The notes under the pieces: model-generated
The model's database searches: none
What the model saw: the letters and a program-made list of their open reading frames with translations, nothing else
Told to the model about the DNA's origin: nothing
Position numbers and translations under genes: made by a program
Assembly: GCA_018820765.1 (NCBI GenBank)
Contig: JAHJNN010000008.1
Location: 248,001-312,000 of the forward strand
Direction of reading: 5' to 3'
Length of the DNA stretch: 64,000 nucleotides
DNA from: Gammaproteobacteria bacterium
GTDB taxonomy: Bacteria; Pseudomonadota; Gammaproteobacteria; Burkholderiales; Thiobacillaceae
Shown: in pieces, positions 1-12,001 of the stretch
How positions within the stretch are numbered: the first letter of the stretch is position 1
Layout of the letters: each line of letters opens with the position of its first letter

Positions 1-444
1 GTTGCGGATTTGCGTCGGCCCGGCGGGTGCCACGTCGACGTAGGCGGGGAAGTCCTCGGCCGCCAGCCCGCGCCTGCCGGCATAAGTCTCGCAGACGTGG
101 ACCGGGATGCCGTCGTCGCGGCTGAGACTCTCCGCAATCTGGTGGATTGCCGGGTTGCCGGCTCGTTTTCCGGTCTGCAGGGCAAACATTTCCTGACCGT
201 GCGTCACCAGCGCCATCGGCAGGCCGGGGTGGCGCGCCTTCAGGCGTTGCGCAGCCTGCTTCACCCAGGGCAGCGCCACCTCCAGCGCGCCCGGGTCGCG
301 GTCGACGATTTCGAACACCACCCCGGCGGGCGCCACCGGGCGCGCCAGCAGCGCGTCCAGGGTGAGGGGCGCGGCGACGGCCGGGCTGGCCAGGGCTATC
401 AGCACGATCCAGGCGGGCAATAAACGGTGGAGCAGCCAATTCAT
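1..444 (-). CDS. DsrE-like periplasmic/exported protein, 3' end cut by window edge
   Basis: Minus-strand reading from ATG at 444: MNWLLHRLLPAWIVLIALASPAVAAPLTLDALLARPVAPAGVVFEIVDRDPGALEVALPWVKQAAQRL...; signal peptide followed by a DsrE-like fold pattern; runs off the left edge. Confidence 0.6.
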   Translation of the reverse strand, partial: MNWLLHRLLPAWIVLIALASPAVAAPLTLDALLARPVAPAGVVFEIVDRDPGALEVALPWVKQAAQRLKARHPGLPMALVTHGQEMFALQTGKRAGNPAIHQIAESLSRDDGIPVHVCETYAGRRGLAAEDFPAYVDVAPAGPTQIRN

Positions 445-573
445 GGGATTCGATTCCAGCGTGGAGGTTTTTGCCAAGAATACAGGCCGGACGCCTTGTT
501 CCGGGACGCATGGGTGAATTGTGCCGCCTTCGGGATGATGTCGAGCCTGTTCACCCGCCGGTGCGCTGGCGGC

Positions 574-1548
574 TCAGCTTTCGGCGGTGTCGGGGAAGGG
601 CAAGCCGAGATCGATTTCCAGTTTTTGCAATTCCCACCATGCTTCGGCATGCGTGGAATCCAGCAGCAACGCGCGCCTGAATCCGCGGACGGCCTCATCG
701 ACCTGTTCCAGTTTCAGGTTGGCCCGTCCCCAGGCCATCCAGGCCTGGGGGTTGTCGGGTTCCTGATGTGTCCAGTCGCGGGAGAGTTTCAGCAAGCCAT
801 TCCAGTTCTGTTTGGCGTCCAGATCGCAGGCAAGGAGAAAATACCCGCTGTCACGGGTGGCATTTTCCCAGAAGGTGGTTTTGCTCGCGATGGTCTGTGG
901 CGGAAGCCTGCTCAGTTGCTTCATCCAGCCGATCGGCACGGCAAAATGAAAGTGGCCTCCCGATCCGGACTTGTATGTCAGGATGCCCAGAAGCCGGCCC
1001 GCGCTGTCGAACAGTCCGCCGCCGCTGGCACCGGGGCCGAAATAGGCGGACGTCTGGATGACCCGTCCGCCATCACAGGCGCATGAGAACAGGCCTTTCA
1101 CCCCGCCTTGGCTGACGGCGAATTTGCCGCCGGGGTAGCCGACCGCGATCACGCCGAGCCCGACCTTGGCATCTTCCGGTTCGGCCATCCGCGGGGGGAC
1201 GCCCGGGTAGCCGGGCACCCTGAGAAAACACAGGTCACGATACTCGTCGCCGGCTTCCATCGTCGCCGGCCAGACTTCCGTGCCGCGCGATACCTGGATC
1301 GTGCGGGCATTGCGCACCACATGGCAATTGGTGACGATTTGCTGCGGTCCGATCGTCACTCCGGAACCCAGTTCCCTGCCGCCATCTCGCCGAACCACTT
1401 CGACCTTGTTGACCCAACTGGACCAGTCCGGCTGGGTTCCCCCTTCCGGGGCAGACGCTGCGGACGCGATCGGCGAAAGCAGCAGCAGGGCGCAGCCCAG
1501 CGCCCGAACGTGCCAACCGCTTTCCAGTTTTCCGGCGAACCGCCTCAT
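574..1548 (-). CDS. Trypsin-like serine protease with C-terminal TPR-like region
   Basis: Signal peptide, TNCHVV / YRDLCFLRV / GASGGGLF triad motifs, C-terminal TPR-like helices. Confidence 0.8.
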   Translation of the reverse strand: MRRFAGKLESGWHVRALGCALLLLSPIASAASAPEGGTQPDWSSWVNKVEVVRRDGGRELGSGVTIGPQQIVTNCHVVRNARTIQVSRGTEVWPATMEAGDEYRDLCFLRVPGYPGVPPRMAEPEDAKVGLGVIAVGYPGGKFAVSQGGVKGLFSCACDGGRVIQTSAYFGPGASGGGLFDSAGRLLGILTYKSGSGGHFHFAVPIGWMKQLSRLPPQTIASKTTFWENATRDSGYFLLACDLDAKQNWNGLLKLSRDWTHQEPDNPQAWMAWGRANLKLEQVDEAVRGFRRALLLDSTHAEAWWELQKLEIDLGLPFPDTAES

Positions 1549-1813
1549 CAGTCTCTCTCCGTCAGGGTGTCGACATTTCCAATTTTATAGCCCGGCTTGG
1601 CCATTCGGGTATTCGAATATCTGAATGGTTCCCATTGATATTTCGACTACCAAAAAGTGAACTATGGGGAAGGTGTTGGACCCTAATCAATACCTCCAGC
1701 GAAATGGGCCAGTTGGCTTCAGGTTTCGCCCGGCTGGAGCGCACTTCGTGGCGGACCTACCATGCATGACTATCCGTCTGCATGTTTCGTTCATTTTTAT
1801 GGAGGAACACGCC

Positions 1814-2137
1814 ATGAAAAACCTCAGTCACATTGCAACCATGGCAGGCCTGCTGGGCGCTGGCGCCCTGCTGATGGCCGCCGCCCCCGCCATTGCGGGA
1901 CCCTACGACGGCCACCCTGACCTGGAACACAGCATCCTGAACGATCTTGATCGGCCGGCCTATGTCGGCACCGGTCTGGAAACACGGGCACGCGTACGCG
2001 TTTACCCGGCTTCAAGTGCTTTCCCCAACCGAGACATCGACGAAACGGGCTTTGTCACCGGAATGGCCGGCCCTGAAAAAGGGTCTGGCGACATGCAGGG
2101 ATCGATCCTGTATGACGTCGGCGCATTACGCGAATAA
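1814..2137 (+). CDS. Small exported hypothetical protein
   Basis: MKNLSHIATMAGLLGAGALLMAAAPAIAGPYDG..., RBS-like ggagg upstream, signal peptide. Confidence 0.6.
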   Translation: MKNLSHIATMAGLLGAGALLMAAAPAIAGPYDGHPDLEHSILNDLDRPAYVGTGLETRARVRVYPASSAFPNRDIDETGFVTGMAGPEKGSGDMQGSILYDVGALRE

Positions 2138-2161
2138 GCAATAGGCCCTGACCCGGGACAG

Positions 2162-2194
2162 AAGCGGCGCGGAGGCCACTCCGGCCGCTTTTGT
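2162..2194 (+). terminator. Intrinsic terminator-like hairpin
   Basis: aagcggcgcggaggccactccggccgctttt stem with T-run between convergent genes. Confidence 0.5.
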
Positions 2195-2221
2195 GTTGCG
2201 CGCGGGCTCGCCTCCGATCCC

Positions 2222-3502
2222 TCAGTCGATGAGCAGATGGGGCAGCACCAGGCTGATCTGCGGGATGTAGGTGATCAGCAGCAGAAACACGAGCAGCACC
2301 GACAGCCACGGCAATGCCGCCCGGGTCACCTGCACCAGGCTCATGCCCGTAATGCCGCTGGTGACGAACAGATTCAAGCCCACCGGGGGCGTGATCATTC
2401 CGATTTCCATGTTGACCACCATGATGATGCCGAGATGGATCGGGTCGATGCCGAGTTGGGTGGCGATCGGGAAGAAGATCGGCGCCAGGATCAGGATGAT
2501 GCCGGTGGGCTCCATGAAGTTGCCCGCCACCAGCAGGATGAAATTGACCACCAGCAGGAACATCCAGGGTTCCATGCCTGCAGCGACGATGTGCTCCGCG
2601 ATCGTCTGAGGGATGCGTTCGGTGGTCAGCACGTGGGCAAACAGCAAGGCGTTGGCCACGATGAACATCAGCATCACGCTGGTCTTGCCGGACTCCATCA
2701 ACACCTCGGGCAGCTGGCGCACGCCGATGTCGCGATAGACGAAGACCGCAATGAGCGTGGCGTACACCGCGGCGACGGCCGCCGCTTCGGTGGGCGTGAA
2801 CACGCCGCCGTAGATGCCGCCCATGATGATGACCAGCAAGGCCAGGCCCCAGACCGAATCCTTGAATGCGACCAGCAATTCGCGCGCGCTGGCGCGCGCG
2901 GTGCGCGTCAGCGCCAGTTTGCCGGCGCGCCACCAGACCGCCAGCGCCAGCATGACGGCCAGCAGCAGGCCGGGGACGATGCCGGCCATGAACATGCGTC
3001 CGACCGACATTTCGGTGGCGGTGGCATACACCACCATCACGATGGACGGCGGCATCAGGATGCCCAGCGTGCCGGCGTTGCAGATCACCCCGGCGGCAAA
3101 GGGCTTGGGGTAGCCGTTCCTGACCATGCCGGCGATCACGATGGAGCCGATCGCCACCACGGTGGCCGGGCTCGAACCCGACACGGCGGCAAACAGGGTG
3201 CAGGCCAGCACGCTGGCAATGGCGAGCCCACCGCGCAGGTGGCCGACGGCCGCGACGGCGAAACGCACCATGCGCTTGGCCACGCCGCCGGTGCTCATCA
3301 TGGTGCCGGCCAGAATGAAGAACGGGATCGAGAGCAGCGTGTAGTGCTCGCTGGTTTCGTACAGCTTGATCGACAGGCTCGCCAGCGAATCGTCGGCGAA
3401 GAACAGGATGGTCAGGATGCTGGACAGGCCGAGCGAAATGGCCACCGGCATGCCCAGTGCCATCAGAAGCAGGAGCGAGACGAACAGGAAGGCGGTGCTC
3501 AC
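2222..3502 (-). CDS. dctM: TRAP transporter large permease (DctM-like)
   Basis: 426 aa, many TM segments, typical DctM N-terminus (FLFVSLLLLMALGMPVAISLGLSS) and GIITPPVG-like motifs. Confidence 0.9.
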   Translation of the reverse strand: MSTAFLFVSLLLLMALGMPVAISLGLSSILTILFFADDSLASLSIKLYETSEHYTLLSIPFFILAGTMMSTGGVAKRMVRFAVAAVGHLRGGLAIASVLACTLFAAVSGSSPATVVAIGSIVIAGMVRNGYPKPFAAGVICNAGTLGILMPPSIVMVVYATATEMSVGRMFMAGIVPGLLLAVMLALAVWWRAGKLALTRTARASARELLVAFKDSVWGLALLVIIMGGIYGGVFTPTEAAAVAAVYATLIAVFVYRDIGVRQLPEVLMESGKTSVMLMFIVANALLFAHVLTTERIPQTIAEHIVAAGMEPWMFLLVVNFILLVAGNFMEPTGIILILAPIFFPIATQLGIDPIHLGIIMVVNMEIGMITPPVGLNLFVTSGITGMSLVQVTRAALPWLSVLLVFLLLITYIPQISLVLPHLLID

Positions 3503-4026
3503 GAGGCAGTCGACTCGCTTTTGAGCTTGAGTGCATCATCGGCCTCGGTGCCGAGATGCAGCCGGTCGGAACGGCCGGTGATCAGCGCCCACAGGACCTG
3601 TCCCAGCCGCAGCGTCAGCAGTGCGTAGCCGATGGGGAGGATGGAGCGCACGACCCAGATCGGTATGGGCAGATCGTCCAGTTCGACGCCCACCAGTTTC
3701 ATCTTGCTGACGTAGATCCACGAGCCGTAGATCACCAGGCCGGCATAAAGCAGGCACAGCAGCACGACGACGATCGAGATGGCGCGACCCACCGCGGGCG
3801 GAAACCTCTTGATCAGCGCATCGACGCCGATGTGGGCGCCGGTGCGTACGCCGTACGAGATGCCGACGAAGATCATGACGGCAAAAAACACCGAGGTCAG
3901 CTCAACGGCCCAGGTAAACCCGGCGTTGAAGCCGTAGCGCATGACCACCTGCAGAAAGGTCAGCAGCGTCATCAGCGCGAGCATGACGATGACGATCAGC
4001 TCCTCGATGCGGTCGAGAATCTTCAT
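3499..4026 (-). CDS. dctQ: TRAP transporter small permease (DctQ-like)
   Basis: 175 aa, 4 TM segments, overlaps dctM start by 4 bp. Confidence 0.87.
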   Translation of the reverse strand: MKILDRIEELIVIVMLALMTLLTFLQVVMRYGFNAGFTWAVELTSVFFAVMIFVGISYGVRTGAHIGVDALIKRFPPAVGRAISIVVVLLCLLYAGLVIYGSWIYVSKMKLVGVELDDLPIPIWVVRSILPIGYALLTLRLGQVLWALITGRSDRLHLGTEADDALKLKSESTAS

Positions 4027-4089
4027 GGTTATCCTCCGCCCAGGCGGGGTCGGGAGTGCACGGGGCCGGCGGGCGCCGGCCCCGCGGCC

Positions 4090-5091
<1,002 letters not shown>

Positions 5092-5192
5092 TCAGGATGC
5101 GAACGGGTGTCCATAACGGACTTTTATAGTGTAGCCCCGGGATCTGGAGATTTGTCTATACAGCTGCCGGCGGTTGTGGGGCGACCAGATGA

Positions 5193-6854
5193 CTAACGAG
5201 CCGACAGGTAGCGCGGGAAGGCATGCTTGTCGAGGAGGATTTCGATGAGGTTGATCGTGCCGGTGAGGTCGGCATCGGCGAACAGGGCGTCGAGCTCGGC
5301 CTCGTTCTCGATGCGGTAATGCGTCACGCCGAACGACTGCGCGAGCAGGCCGAAGTCGGGGTTGGTGAAGTCGCAGTCGATGTAGCGCTCGCCGTAGAGC
5401 TGGAACTGGTTCTTGCGGATCAGGCTCAAGGTGCCGTTGTTGATCACCACCACGTTGAGCGGGATGCCGTAGTTCACCGCCGTCATCATTTCCATGCAGC
5501 ACATCTGGAAGCCGCCGTCGCCGAGGATGGCGAAGGTGGGGCTGTCCTTGGCGAAGCAGCGCGCGCCGATGGCGGCGGGGAGGGCGTGGCCGAGCGACGA
5601 GATCCCGGAATTCGGAAAGTAGTGATTGCGGTCGGACACGTCGAAATAGCTTTGCGCAAAGACGATGTTGTCGTCGAACACCAGCGCGTTGTGCGGGAAG
5701 CGCTGGGCGAGTCCGCTGAAGAACGCCTGCATCAGGCGGAAGGGTTGCGCCTGCGCGGCGCTGTCGTCCGCGGGCTGCGAGCTGGCTGCCTGGTGACCAT
5801 CGAGCAGCTCGCGGGATTTGGGCGGCATGCCGTCGGCTTCCAGCACGTCGAACACGTCTTCCATCACCGCGAGGATGTCGCCGCAAATGGACACGTCCGG
5901 CTGGAACACGCGGCCGATCTGGGTGGCGTCGCGGTCCACCTGGACGATTTTCTTGCCGGCCAGCAGCTTCGCGTCCCACAGGTAGCTGGTGCGCTCGTTG
6001 AAGCCGGCGCCGAGGAAAACCAGCAGGTCGGCGTGATCGACGAGATAGCGGTAGGCCTCGCCGTTGGAGGTGACGCCGAGGCAGCCCAGCGACAGCGGCG
6101 TGCCCTCGGCCACCACGCCCTTGGCCTTGAGGCTGGTGGTGACCGGTATGTTGAAGCGCTCGGAGAAGGCGGCAATGGCATCGCGCGCGCGCGCCTGGAT
6201 GCAGCCGTGGCCGGCGACGATCACCGGCGTGCGCGCAGCGTGCAGCAGCTCGATGAATTCGGCCGTGGGCGTGGTGTGCCGGTTCACCGGCTTGGCGGGG
6301 AAATGAATCTGCGCCAGCACGCTGTCGTCGACCGACTCCTTCTGCACGTTGTAGGGGATCGACAGCAGCACCGGCCCCGGCTCGGGGCCGAGCAGCGCCT
6401 GCGTGGCCTGGTTCAGCACCTGGCCGAGGTAGTCGGTGCGCTCGACCAGCTTGTGATAGCGGGTGATGCTGGCGAACAGCGCGCCCTGGTCGATGGCGCC
6501 GCCTTCGCCCGAGCTTTCCTGCAGGCCGCCCTTGCCGAAGATGTACGTCGACGTTTCGCCGGTGATCGCCAGTACCGGCAGCCGCTCGGCGTAGGCGTTG
6601 GCAATCCCGGTGATGAGGTTGGTCGCGCCGGGTCCCGCCGTGGCGATGCAGGCGGCGGGCCGGTGCGACACGCGCGCCAGCCCGCCCGCCATGAAGGCCG
6701 CGCCCTGCTCGTGCTTCACCAGCACGCTCTTCACGCCGGAATCGTGCAGGCGATCGTAGATCGGCAGCACGTGCGCGCCGGGCATGCCGAAAATGGTGTC
6801 GATCCCCAGGCGTTCCAGATACCGGACGATCAGCTCGCTGACGGAAATATTCAT
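5193..6854 (-). CDS. Thiamine pyrophosphate-dependent enzyme, acetolactate synthase-like
   Basis: MNISVSELIVRYLERLGIDTIFGMPGAHVLPIYD...KHEQGAAFMAGG...; GDGGFQMCCMEMMTAVNYGIPLNVVVINN TPP motif; ATG at 6854. Confidence 0.88.
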   Translation of the reverse strand: MNISVSELIVRYLERLGIDTIFGMPGAHVLPIYDRLHDSGVKSVLVKHEQGAAFMAGGLARVSHRPAACIATAGPGATNLITGIANAYAERLPVLAITGETSTYIFGKGGLQESSGEGGAIDQGALFASITRYHKLVERTDYLGQVLNQATQALLGPEPGPVLLSIPYNVQKESVDDSVLAQIHFPAKPVNRHTTPTAEFIELLHAARTPVIVAGHGCIQARARDAIAAFSERFNIPVTTSLKAKGVVAEGTPLSLGCLGVTSNGEAYRYLVDHADLLVFLGAGFNERTSYLWDAKLLAGKKIVQVDRDATQIGRVFQPDVSICGDILAVMEDVFDVLEADGMPPKSRELLDGHQAASSQPADDSAAQAQPFRLMQAFFSGLAQRFPHNALVFDDNIVFAQSYFDVSDRNHYFPNSGISSLGHALPAAIGARCFAKDSPTFAILGDGGFQMCCMEMMTAVNYGIPLNVVVINNGTLSLIRKNQFQLYGERYIDCDFTNPDFGLLAQSFGVTHYRIENEAELDALFADADLTGTINLIEILLDKHAFPRYLSAR

Positions 6855-7041
6855 GTGCTTGTTATCGTGTTTTTGCGGTCTCGCTCCTCCGGTACGCATC
6901 GACGCGACCGGAAGTCCGGGATTTGAGCACAAGATGCCGTGCGGGGAAACCTTGGGTCTGGCGTGGGATAGTGCAGCCCCGGTCGGTTCGCGGCTGCGCA
7001 CATACTGCGGCTGCCCGGTGGCCGGGCAGCGCTGCGGCAGT

Positions 7042-7635
7042 TCAGGCGTGGGCGAGGTGCTGCTCGATTTCGATGAAGGTATTCGCTACCTCGGTGGTCT
7101 CGACGTCGACGCCCAACTGCTTGCACAGTTGCGACAAGGACAGCAGGCCGCGCACCATCTGCCGGCCTCCGGTGTGCTCGATCACCAGCGCATGCTGGCG
7201 GCCGCGCGCCTTCAGCGTTTCCAGCACGTGGCCGACGCGGGCGTGGGCGATGTCGTCGAAGTCGACCGCTTCCAGCAATTCCACCGGCGTCATGATGTCG
7301 GCCACCAGCACCTCGTCGCGGCGGATGCCGCGGCTCTGCACCACCTGCATCGGCTTTTCGCCGTGGATGTCGGTACGGGTGATCAGCCCCGCGACGCGGT
7401 CCTGGCTGTCCAACACGAACAGCAGGCGCACCTTGCGGCGGATCATGCGCTCTTCCGCCTGTTTGACGGTGTCGCCGGGGGTGGCGATGAAGGCGGTCAG
7501 ACGGCGGAAATCGGTCATCACGTCGAGCGCCGGGTCGTCCAGGCCCACCCGTTCGGGCAATACGCAGGCGGGACGCAGGAGGCCGGCAGTCTGGTCGAGA
7601 TTGCGGGCGGGAAGGCGGGTATAGGTCATGGTCAT
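7042..7635 (-). CDS. CBS-domain protein
   Basis: Two CBS-like repeats ([74 protein letters not shown]). Confidence 0.75.
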   Translation of the reverse strand: MTMTYTRLPARNLDQTAGLLRPACVLPERVGLDDPALDVMTDFRRLTAFIATPGDTVKQAEERMIRRKVRLLFVLDSQDRVAGLITRTDIHGEKPMQVVQSRGIRRDEVLVADIMTPVELLEAVDFDDIAHARVGHVLETLKARGRQHALVIEHTGGRQMVRGLLSLSQLCKQLGVDVETTEVANTFIEIEQHLAHA

Positions 7636-7987
7636 GGCGAGTCTCCTTGCATCGGTTTCTGGATTCCATCCGGCATGCTGTACGTGCGGGGCCGGAAGCA
7701 ACCATCCTGTTCCTCAGCGGAACGGCTGTCTATTCAGGATTTTTTTGCCTGACATAAGTCGTTCTTGTCGGTTGCGCGCTCATGGCATGCCCCATGGCGC
7801 GCCGCTCTGTATTGATAGTCAGCCTGGCTGGGGTTTTCAAATGAAAATGTCCGGGAAAAGACCTGCACGCTTTCGAAAATGGAGAGGCTCCGCGAGGGCA
7901 TCCCGGGCGGGCGCGGCGATCGGCGCCCGAAGCCGCGCCTGTGCTAGACTCCGGCGCATTCCCACGGCACTTTCGCGGCTTATTCCC

Positions 7988-9088
7988 ATGTCTGGCAGCA
8001 CACTCGGCAAACTCTTCTGTGTCACCGTGTTCGGCGAATCGCACGGTCCCGCCATCGGCTGCGTGGTCGACGGTTGCCCGCCCGGGATGGCGCTCGCCGA
8101 ATCCGACATCCAGCACGACCTCGACCGCCGCAAGCCGGGCACCTCGCGCCACGTCACCCAGCGGCGCGAATCCGACACCGCGGAAATCCTGTCCGGACTG
8201 TACGAAGGCAAGACCACGGGAACGCCGATTGCGCTCTTGATCCGCAACGAGGACCAGCGCAGCAAGGACTACGGCAACATCGGCGAAACCTTCCGTCCCG
8301 GCCACGCCGACTACACCTACACGCAGAAATACGGCTTCCGCGATCCGCGCGGCGGCGGCCGCTCCTCGGCGCGGCTGACCGCGCCCATCGTCGGCGCCGG
8401 CGCCATCGCCAAGAAATGGCTGACCGAGAAATACGGCATCGTCATCCGCGGCTACATGAGCGCGCTCGGTCCCATCGACATCTCCTTCGAATCGTGGGAC
8501 GCGATCGACAACAACGCCTTCTTCTCGCCCAATGCCGCCATCGTGCCGCAGCTCGAGGACTACATGGACGCGCTCAGGAAATCGGGCGATTCGGTCGGCG
8601 CGAAGATCAGCGTGGTGGCCGAGAACGTGCCGCCCGGCTGGGGCGAGCCGCTCTACGACAAGCTCGACGCCGACCTTGCCCACGCGCTGATGGGGCTCAA
8701 CGCCGTCAAGGGCGTGGAGATCGGCGACGGCATGGACGCCGCGCGGCAGAAGGGCACCGAGCACCGCGATGAAATCACCCCGCAAGGATTCCTGTCCAAC
8801 CACGCCGGCGGCGTGCTGGGCGGCATCTCCAGCGGCCAGGCCGTCGTTGCTCACATCGCTATCAAGCCCACCTCGTCGATGCGGCTGCCCGGCCGCTCGA
8901 TCGACCTCAACGGCCAGCCGATCGAGGTCGTCACCCACGGCCGCCACGATCCCTGCGTCGGCATTCGCGCCACTCCCATCGCCGAGGCGCTGATGGCCAT
9001 CGTGCTGATGGACCATGCGCTGCGCCACCGCGCGCAGTGCGGCGACGTCACACCCGGCACGCCGGTGGTGCCGGGCGCAGCCGCTTAA
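7988..9088 (+). CDS. aroC: Chorismate synthase
   Basis: [49 protein letters not shown] motifs. Confidence 0.97.
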   Translation: MSGSTLGKLFCVTVFGESHGPAIGCVVDGCPPGMALAESDIQHDLDRRKPGTSRHVTQRRESDTAEILSGLYEGKTTGTPIALLIRNEDQRSKDYGNIGETFRPGHADYTYTQKYGFRDPRGGGRSSARLTAPIVGAGAIAKKWLTEKYGIVIRGYMSALGPIDISFESWDAIDNNAFFSPNAAIVPQLEDYMDALRKSGDSVGAKISVVAENVPPGWGEPLYDKLDADLAHALMGLNAVKGVEIGDGMDAARQKGTEHRDEITPQGFLSNHAGGVLGGISSGQAVVAHIAIKPTSSMRLPGRSIDLNGQPIEVVTHGRHDPCVGIRATPIAEALMAIVLMDHALRHRAQCGDVTPGTPVVPGAAA

Positions 9089-9093
9089 CCTGT

Positions 9094-10044
9094 TCAGTTC
9101 AGCGCCAGGCTCAGACCCACCGACAGCGCATAGTCGTGGGTGAGCTGGACGCCGTTCACGTTCTGGTAGAGCGGAAGCTCGAGCTGGCCGTAGACCGATA
9201 GATTCCTGGACACGGCGTAAGCCAGCGCCGGCACCAGCGCCGCTTCGGTGCGTCCGCTGTCGTCCGGTTCCGCATTGACGCCGCGGTCGCGCCCCACATA
9301 CAGCAGGGTGCCCTGCAGGATCAGGTCGAGTTTCCCCGTCACCGGGATCAGCCAGCCCGCCTGCACGCCGGCCCGCCAGCCCGGCTGAAATCCGTCTTTT
9401 TCCTTGAGCGGCGCCTGCAGCGTCAGGTTGGAAAACAGGCTGCCGGTCAGGGACAGCGGCGCGTAGGCCAGGCCCCCGCCCAGTATCAGATCCGTGGTGC
9501 CGCTGCCGGGCTGCACGCTGCGCTCCGCCTCGTCGCCATCTGCATTGCGCACATCGGTTCGGCCGGTGGGCAGCTTCAGCCCGCCCTGCAGGCTCCACGA
9601 CAGGTCCTTGGCATGGTGGCCGGCAGGCTGGTGGCGCAGCGTCAGCCGCGCATCGCCGACCTCGTCGAACTGCCAGGCCTCCGGGATCGGCGTGCCGTGA
9701 TGGTGGTGGATGTGCAGGTGGTCGCGGTTCGAATAGGGCAGCACCAGACTCGCGCTCCATTCGGGCGCGAATCCGTACTCCAGTCCCAAAAGCGCATTGC
9801 GGTTGAACGTCTTGGTCTCTTCGTGATGCGCGGTGATGTCGGCCGCGGAGATTTTCTGTGTGCCCGTTCGCAGCTGGTCCTGCTTCAGGTATTCCACCTG
9901 CCCCCAGACGCGCCAGCCCTGCGTCACCCCCTGGCTCAGCGACAGCCAATCGTTCGATGCGGCACAGAATGCCGCCCCGCAGCTGGCCTGGGCGCTTCCG
10001 CTCGCGAGGCATCCGGCGAGCGCAATCGTACGTAATGTTTTCAT
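9094..10044 (-). CDS. Outer-membrane/transporter-like exported protein
   Basis: Signal peptide MKTLRTIALAGCLASGSAQA; alternating beta-strand pattern. Confidence 0.55.
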   Translation of the reverse strand: MKTLRTIALAGCLASGSAQASCGAAFCAASNDWLSLSQGVTQGWRVWGQVEYLKQDQLRTGTQKISAADITAHHEETKTFNRNALLGLEYGFAPEWSASLVLPYSNRDHLHIHHHHGTPIPEAWQFDEVGDARLTLRHQPAGHHAKDLSWSLQGGLKLPTGRTDVRNADGDEAERSVQPGSGTTDLILGGGLAYAPLSLTGSLFSNLTLQAPLKEKDGFQPGWRAGVQAGWLIPVTGKLDLILQGTLLYVGRDRGVNAEPDDSGRTEAALVPALAYAVSRNLSVYGQLELPLYQNVNGVQLTHDYALSVGLSLALN

Positions 10045-10226
10045 GTTGTCTCTCTCCCTTTTGTTGTGCGGCACATTCTAGGGAGCCCGGCGCGGTCCGC
10101 CGTGCGGCATATTGCCGCTCGGGTTCAGGCGTACCAAGTATTCATGGCGTTTCATACCAGGCGAGAGCCGATACAATCGAAGGTGCGCGCGGCGGTCGCC
10201 CGGCTGCGCGAACCAGGGGAGGGGAC

Positions 10227-11723
10227 ATGGAAGGGGCAAGACATTTCGTCGCGGCGATCCTGCTGGCGGCGCTGGCGTGGCTGCCTGGGCAGGCGCCGGC
10301 CGAGGCGTCGCCGATGGCCTTCATCGACGGCCAGATCGCCGTGCATCCGAATGAAACCGGCGTGGTCGTGCTGGACACCGGCGAGGCGGCGCTGCGGGCA
10401 CGCGCCTGGCTGGCCGATCATGCGCAGCGCACGATCGAGGTGCAGTACTTCATCTGGAGCAGCGACAACATCGGCATCCTCGCCAGCGAAGCGCTGCTGC
10501 GCGCAGCCGAACGCGGCGTCAAGGTGCGCGTCATCGTCGACGACCTGCTGATCGACGCGCCCGATAAATCACTGCTGGCGCTGGCCCATCACCCCAACGT
10601 CGACATCCGCATCTACAACCCCAAGCACCAGGTCGGCACGCCGTTCTACACGCGCGCGCTCAACGTGGTGGCGGACTTTCGCGGCGTCAACCAGCGCATG
10701 CACGACAAGACCTTCATCGTCGACGGCAAGGTGGCGATCACGGGCGGCCGCAACATGGCCGACGAGTATTTCGACTACGACCGCCTGTACACCTTCCGCG
10801 ACCGCGACGCGCTGGTGGTGGGCGATGCGGTGCATGCGATGCAGGCAAACTTCGACGCCTTCTGGGCGAGCCCGCTCGCCGTTCCGGTGGAAGCGCGCTT
10901 CGACGGCTGGGGCCTGATGAAGAAAAACGTGAAAGTCGACGACGCCGACGTGCAGCAGGTATACCGCGGGCTGCATGCCTACGCGAACCAGCCGGAAAAC
11001 TTCGCGCCCGAAGTGCGTGCCGCCATCGACGCCACGCCCGCCGCGTTCGAACGCCTGGCGCGCGAGATGGCCTGGGGCCGGGTCGAGTTCATCCACGACC
11101 TGCCCGGCAAGAACGGCAAACGCTGGAGCCTGGGCGGCGGCGGCACGAGTTCGGCGGCGCTGGCCCAGCTGGTGGCGAATGCGCGCGAATCCATCGTGAT
11201 CCAGTCGCCCTACCTGGTGATGTCGGACAAGGCCAAGGCGCTGTTCAAAGCGGCCGTCGCGCGCGGCGTGAAGGTGCGCATCCTCACCAACTCGCTCGCC
11301 TCCACCGACAACATGCAGGCCTTCTCCGGCTACCGCAGCCAGCGCAAGCAGCTCCTGAAAATGGGCCTCGACATCCGCGAATACAAACCCGACCCGGGCA
11401 ATCGTGCCGAATTGCTGTCGCGCGCCAATCCACCCGCCGAGCCGCCGCTGTTCGCGCTGCACGCCAAGAGCATGGTGGTCGACGGCAAAATCGCCTATAT
11501 CGGCACCTTCAACTTCGATCCGCGCTCGGAAAACCTCAACACCGAAGTCGGCGTGGTCGTGTATCACGAAGGGCTGGCGCAGCGGCTGCAGGCGATCATG
11601 GAAGCCGACATGGCGCCGGAAAACAGCTGGAGCGCCGCCGACAAGCCCGACCAGTACGTGCCCTTGACCCGGCGCGGCTACGTGCGGTTATGGCAGTTGC
11701 TGCCGCTGAAGCCGCTGCTGTAG
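10227..11723 (+). CDS. Phospholipase D / cardiolipin synthase-like protein
   Basis: Two HKD motifs: HDKTFIVDGKVAITGGRN and HAKSMVVDGKIAYIGTFNFDPRS. Confidence 0.9.
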   Translation: MEGARHFVAAILLAALAWLPGQAPAEASPMAFIDGQIAVHPNETGVVVLDTGEAALRARAWLADHAQRTIEVQYFIWSSDNIGILASEALLRAAERGVKVRVIVDDLLIDAPDKSLLALAHHPNVDIRIYNPKHQVGTPFYTRALNVVADFRGVNQRMHDKTFIVDGKVAITGGRNMADEYFDYDRLYTFRDRDALVVGDAVHAMQANFDAFWASPLAVPVEARFDGWGLMKKNVKVDDADVQQVYRGLHAYANQPENFAPEVRAAIDATPAAFERLAREMAWGRVEFIHDLPGKNGKRWSLGGGGTSSAALAQLVANARESIVIQSPYLVMSDKAKALFKAAVARGVKVRILTNSLASTDNMQAFSGYRSQRKQLLKMGLDIREYKPDPGNRAELLSRANPPAEPPLFALHAKSMVVDGKIAYIGTFNFDPRSENLNTEVGVVVYHEGLAQRLQAIMEADMAPENSWSAADKPDQYVPLTRRGYVRLWQLLPLKPLL

Positions 11724-11738
11724 GCAACCCACCTGACC

Positions 11739-11910
11739 GTAGGAGCGCCTTCCAAGGCGCGAAATTCCGGTGATCCGGGCAGACTGATCGCGGCGAGGGC
11801 GCCGCTCTCCCGGGATGAGCCGCGCCGGGGTTTTGTAGGAGGGTCGCCCTCGGCCCGATGCCGTGGTGATTGCAGCGGCACGAAAATCGCGGCGAGGGCG
11901 CCGCTCCTAC
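11739..11910. repeat. Two REP/BIME-like units
   Basis: gtaggagcgcc...gccgctctcc and gtaggagggtcgccctcggcccgat...atcgcggcgagggcgccgctcctac; same family as 23046, 58894, 62503 and 62588. Confidence 0.75.
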
Positions 11911-12001
11911 AGGAAGAGCCGTTCGCCTGAATGACGAACAAGGGTTTGACGAAACGCAGGCATACACTAGGTTTGAATCTGTCCAGCTCCCAGGTAACCC
12001 C

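Noticed and set aside
2237-3628. Long plus-strand ORF (463 aa) opposite the TRAP permease
   Set aside because: Antisense artefact of high GC; His/Gln/Asp/Arg-rich translation and the other strand has a clear DctM protein
10227-11723. PLD-family protein as a defence nuclease
   Set aside because: Two HKD motifs and signal-anchor match cardiolipin synthase/phospholipase D-like proteins; no defence context
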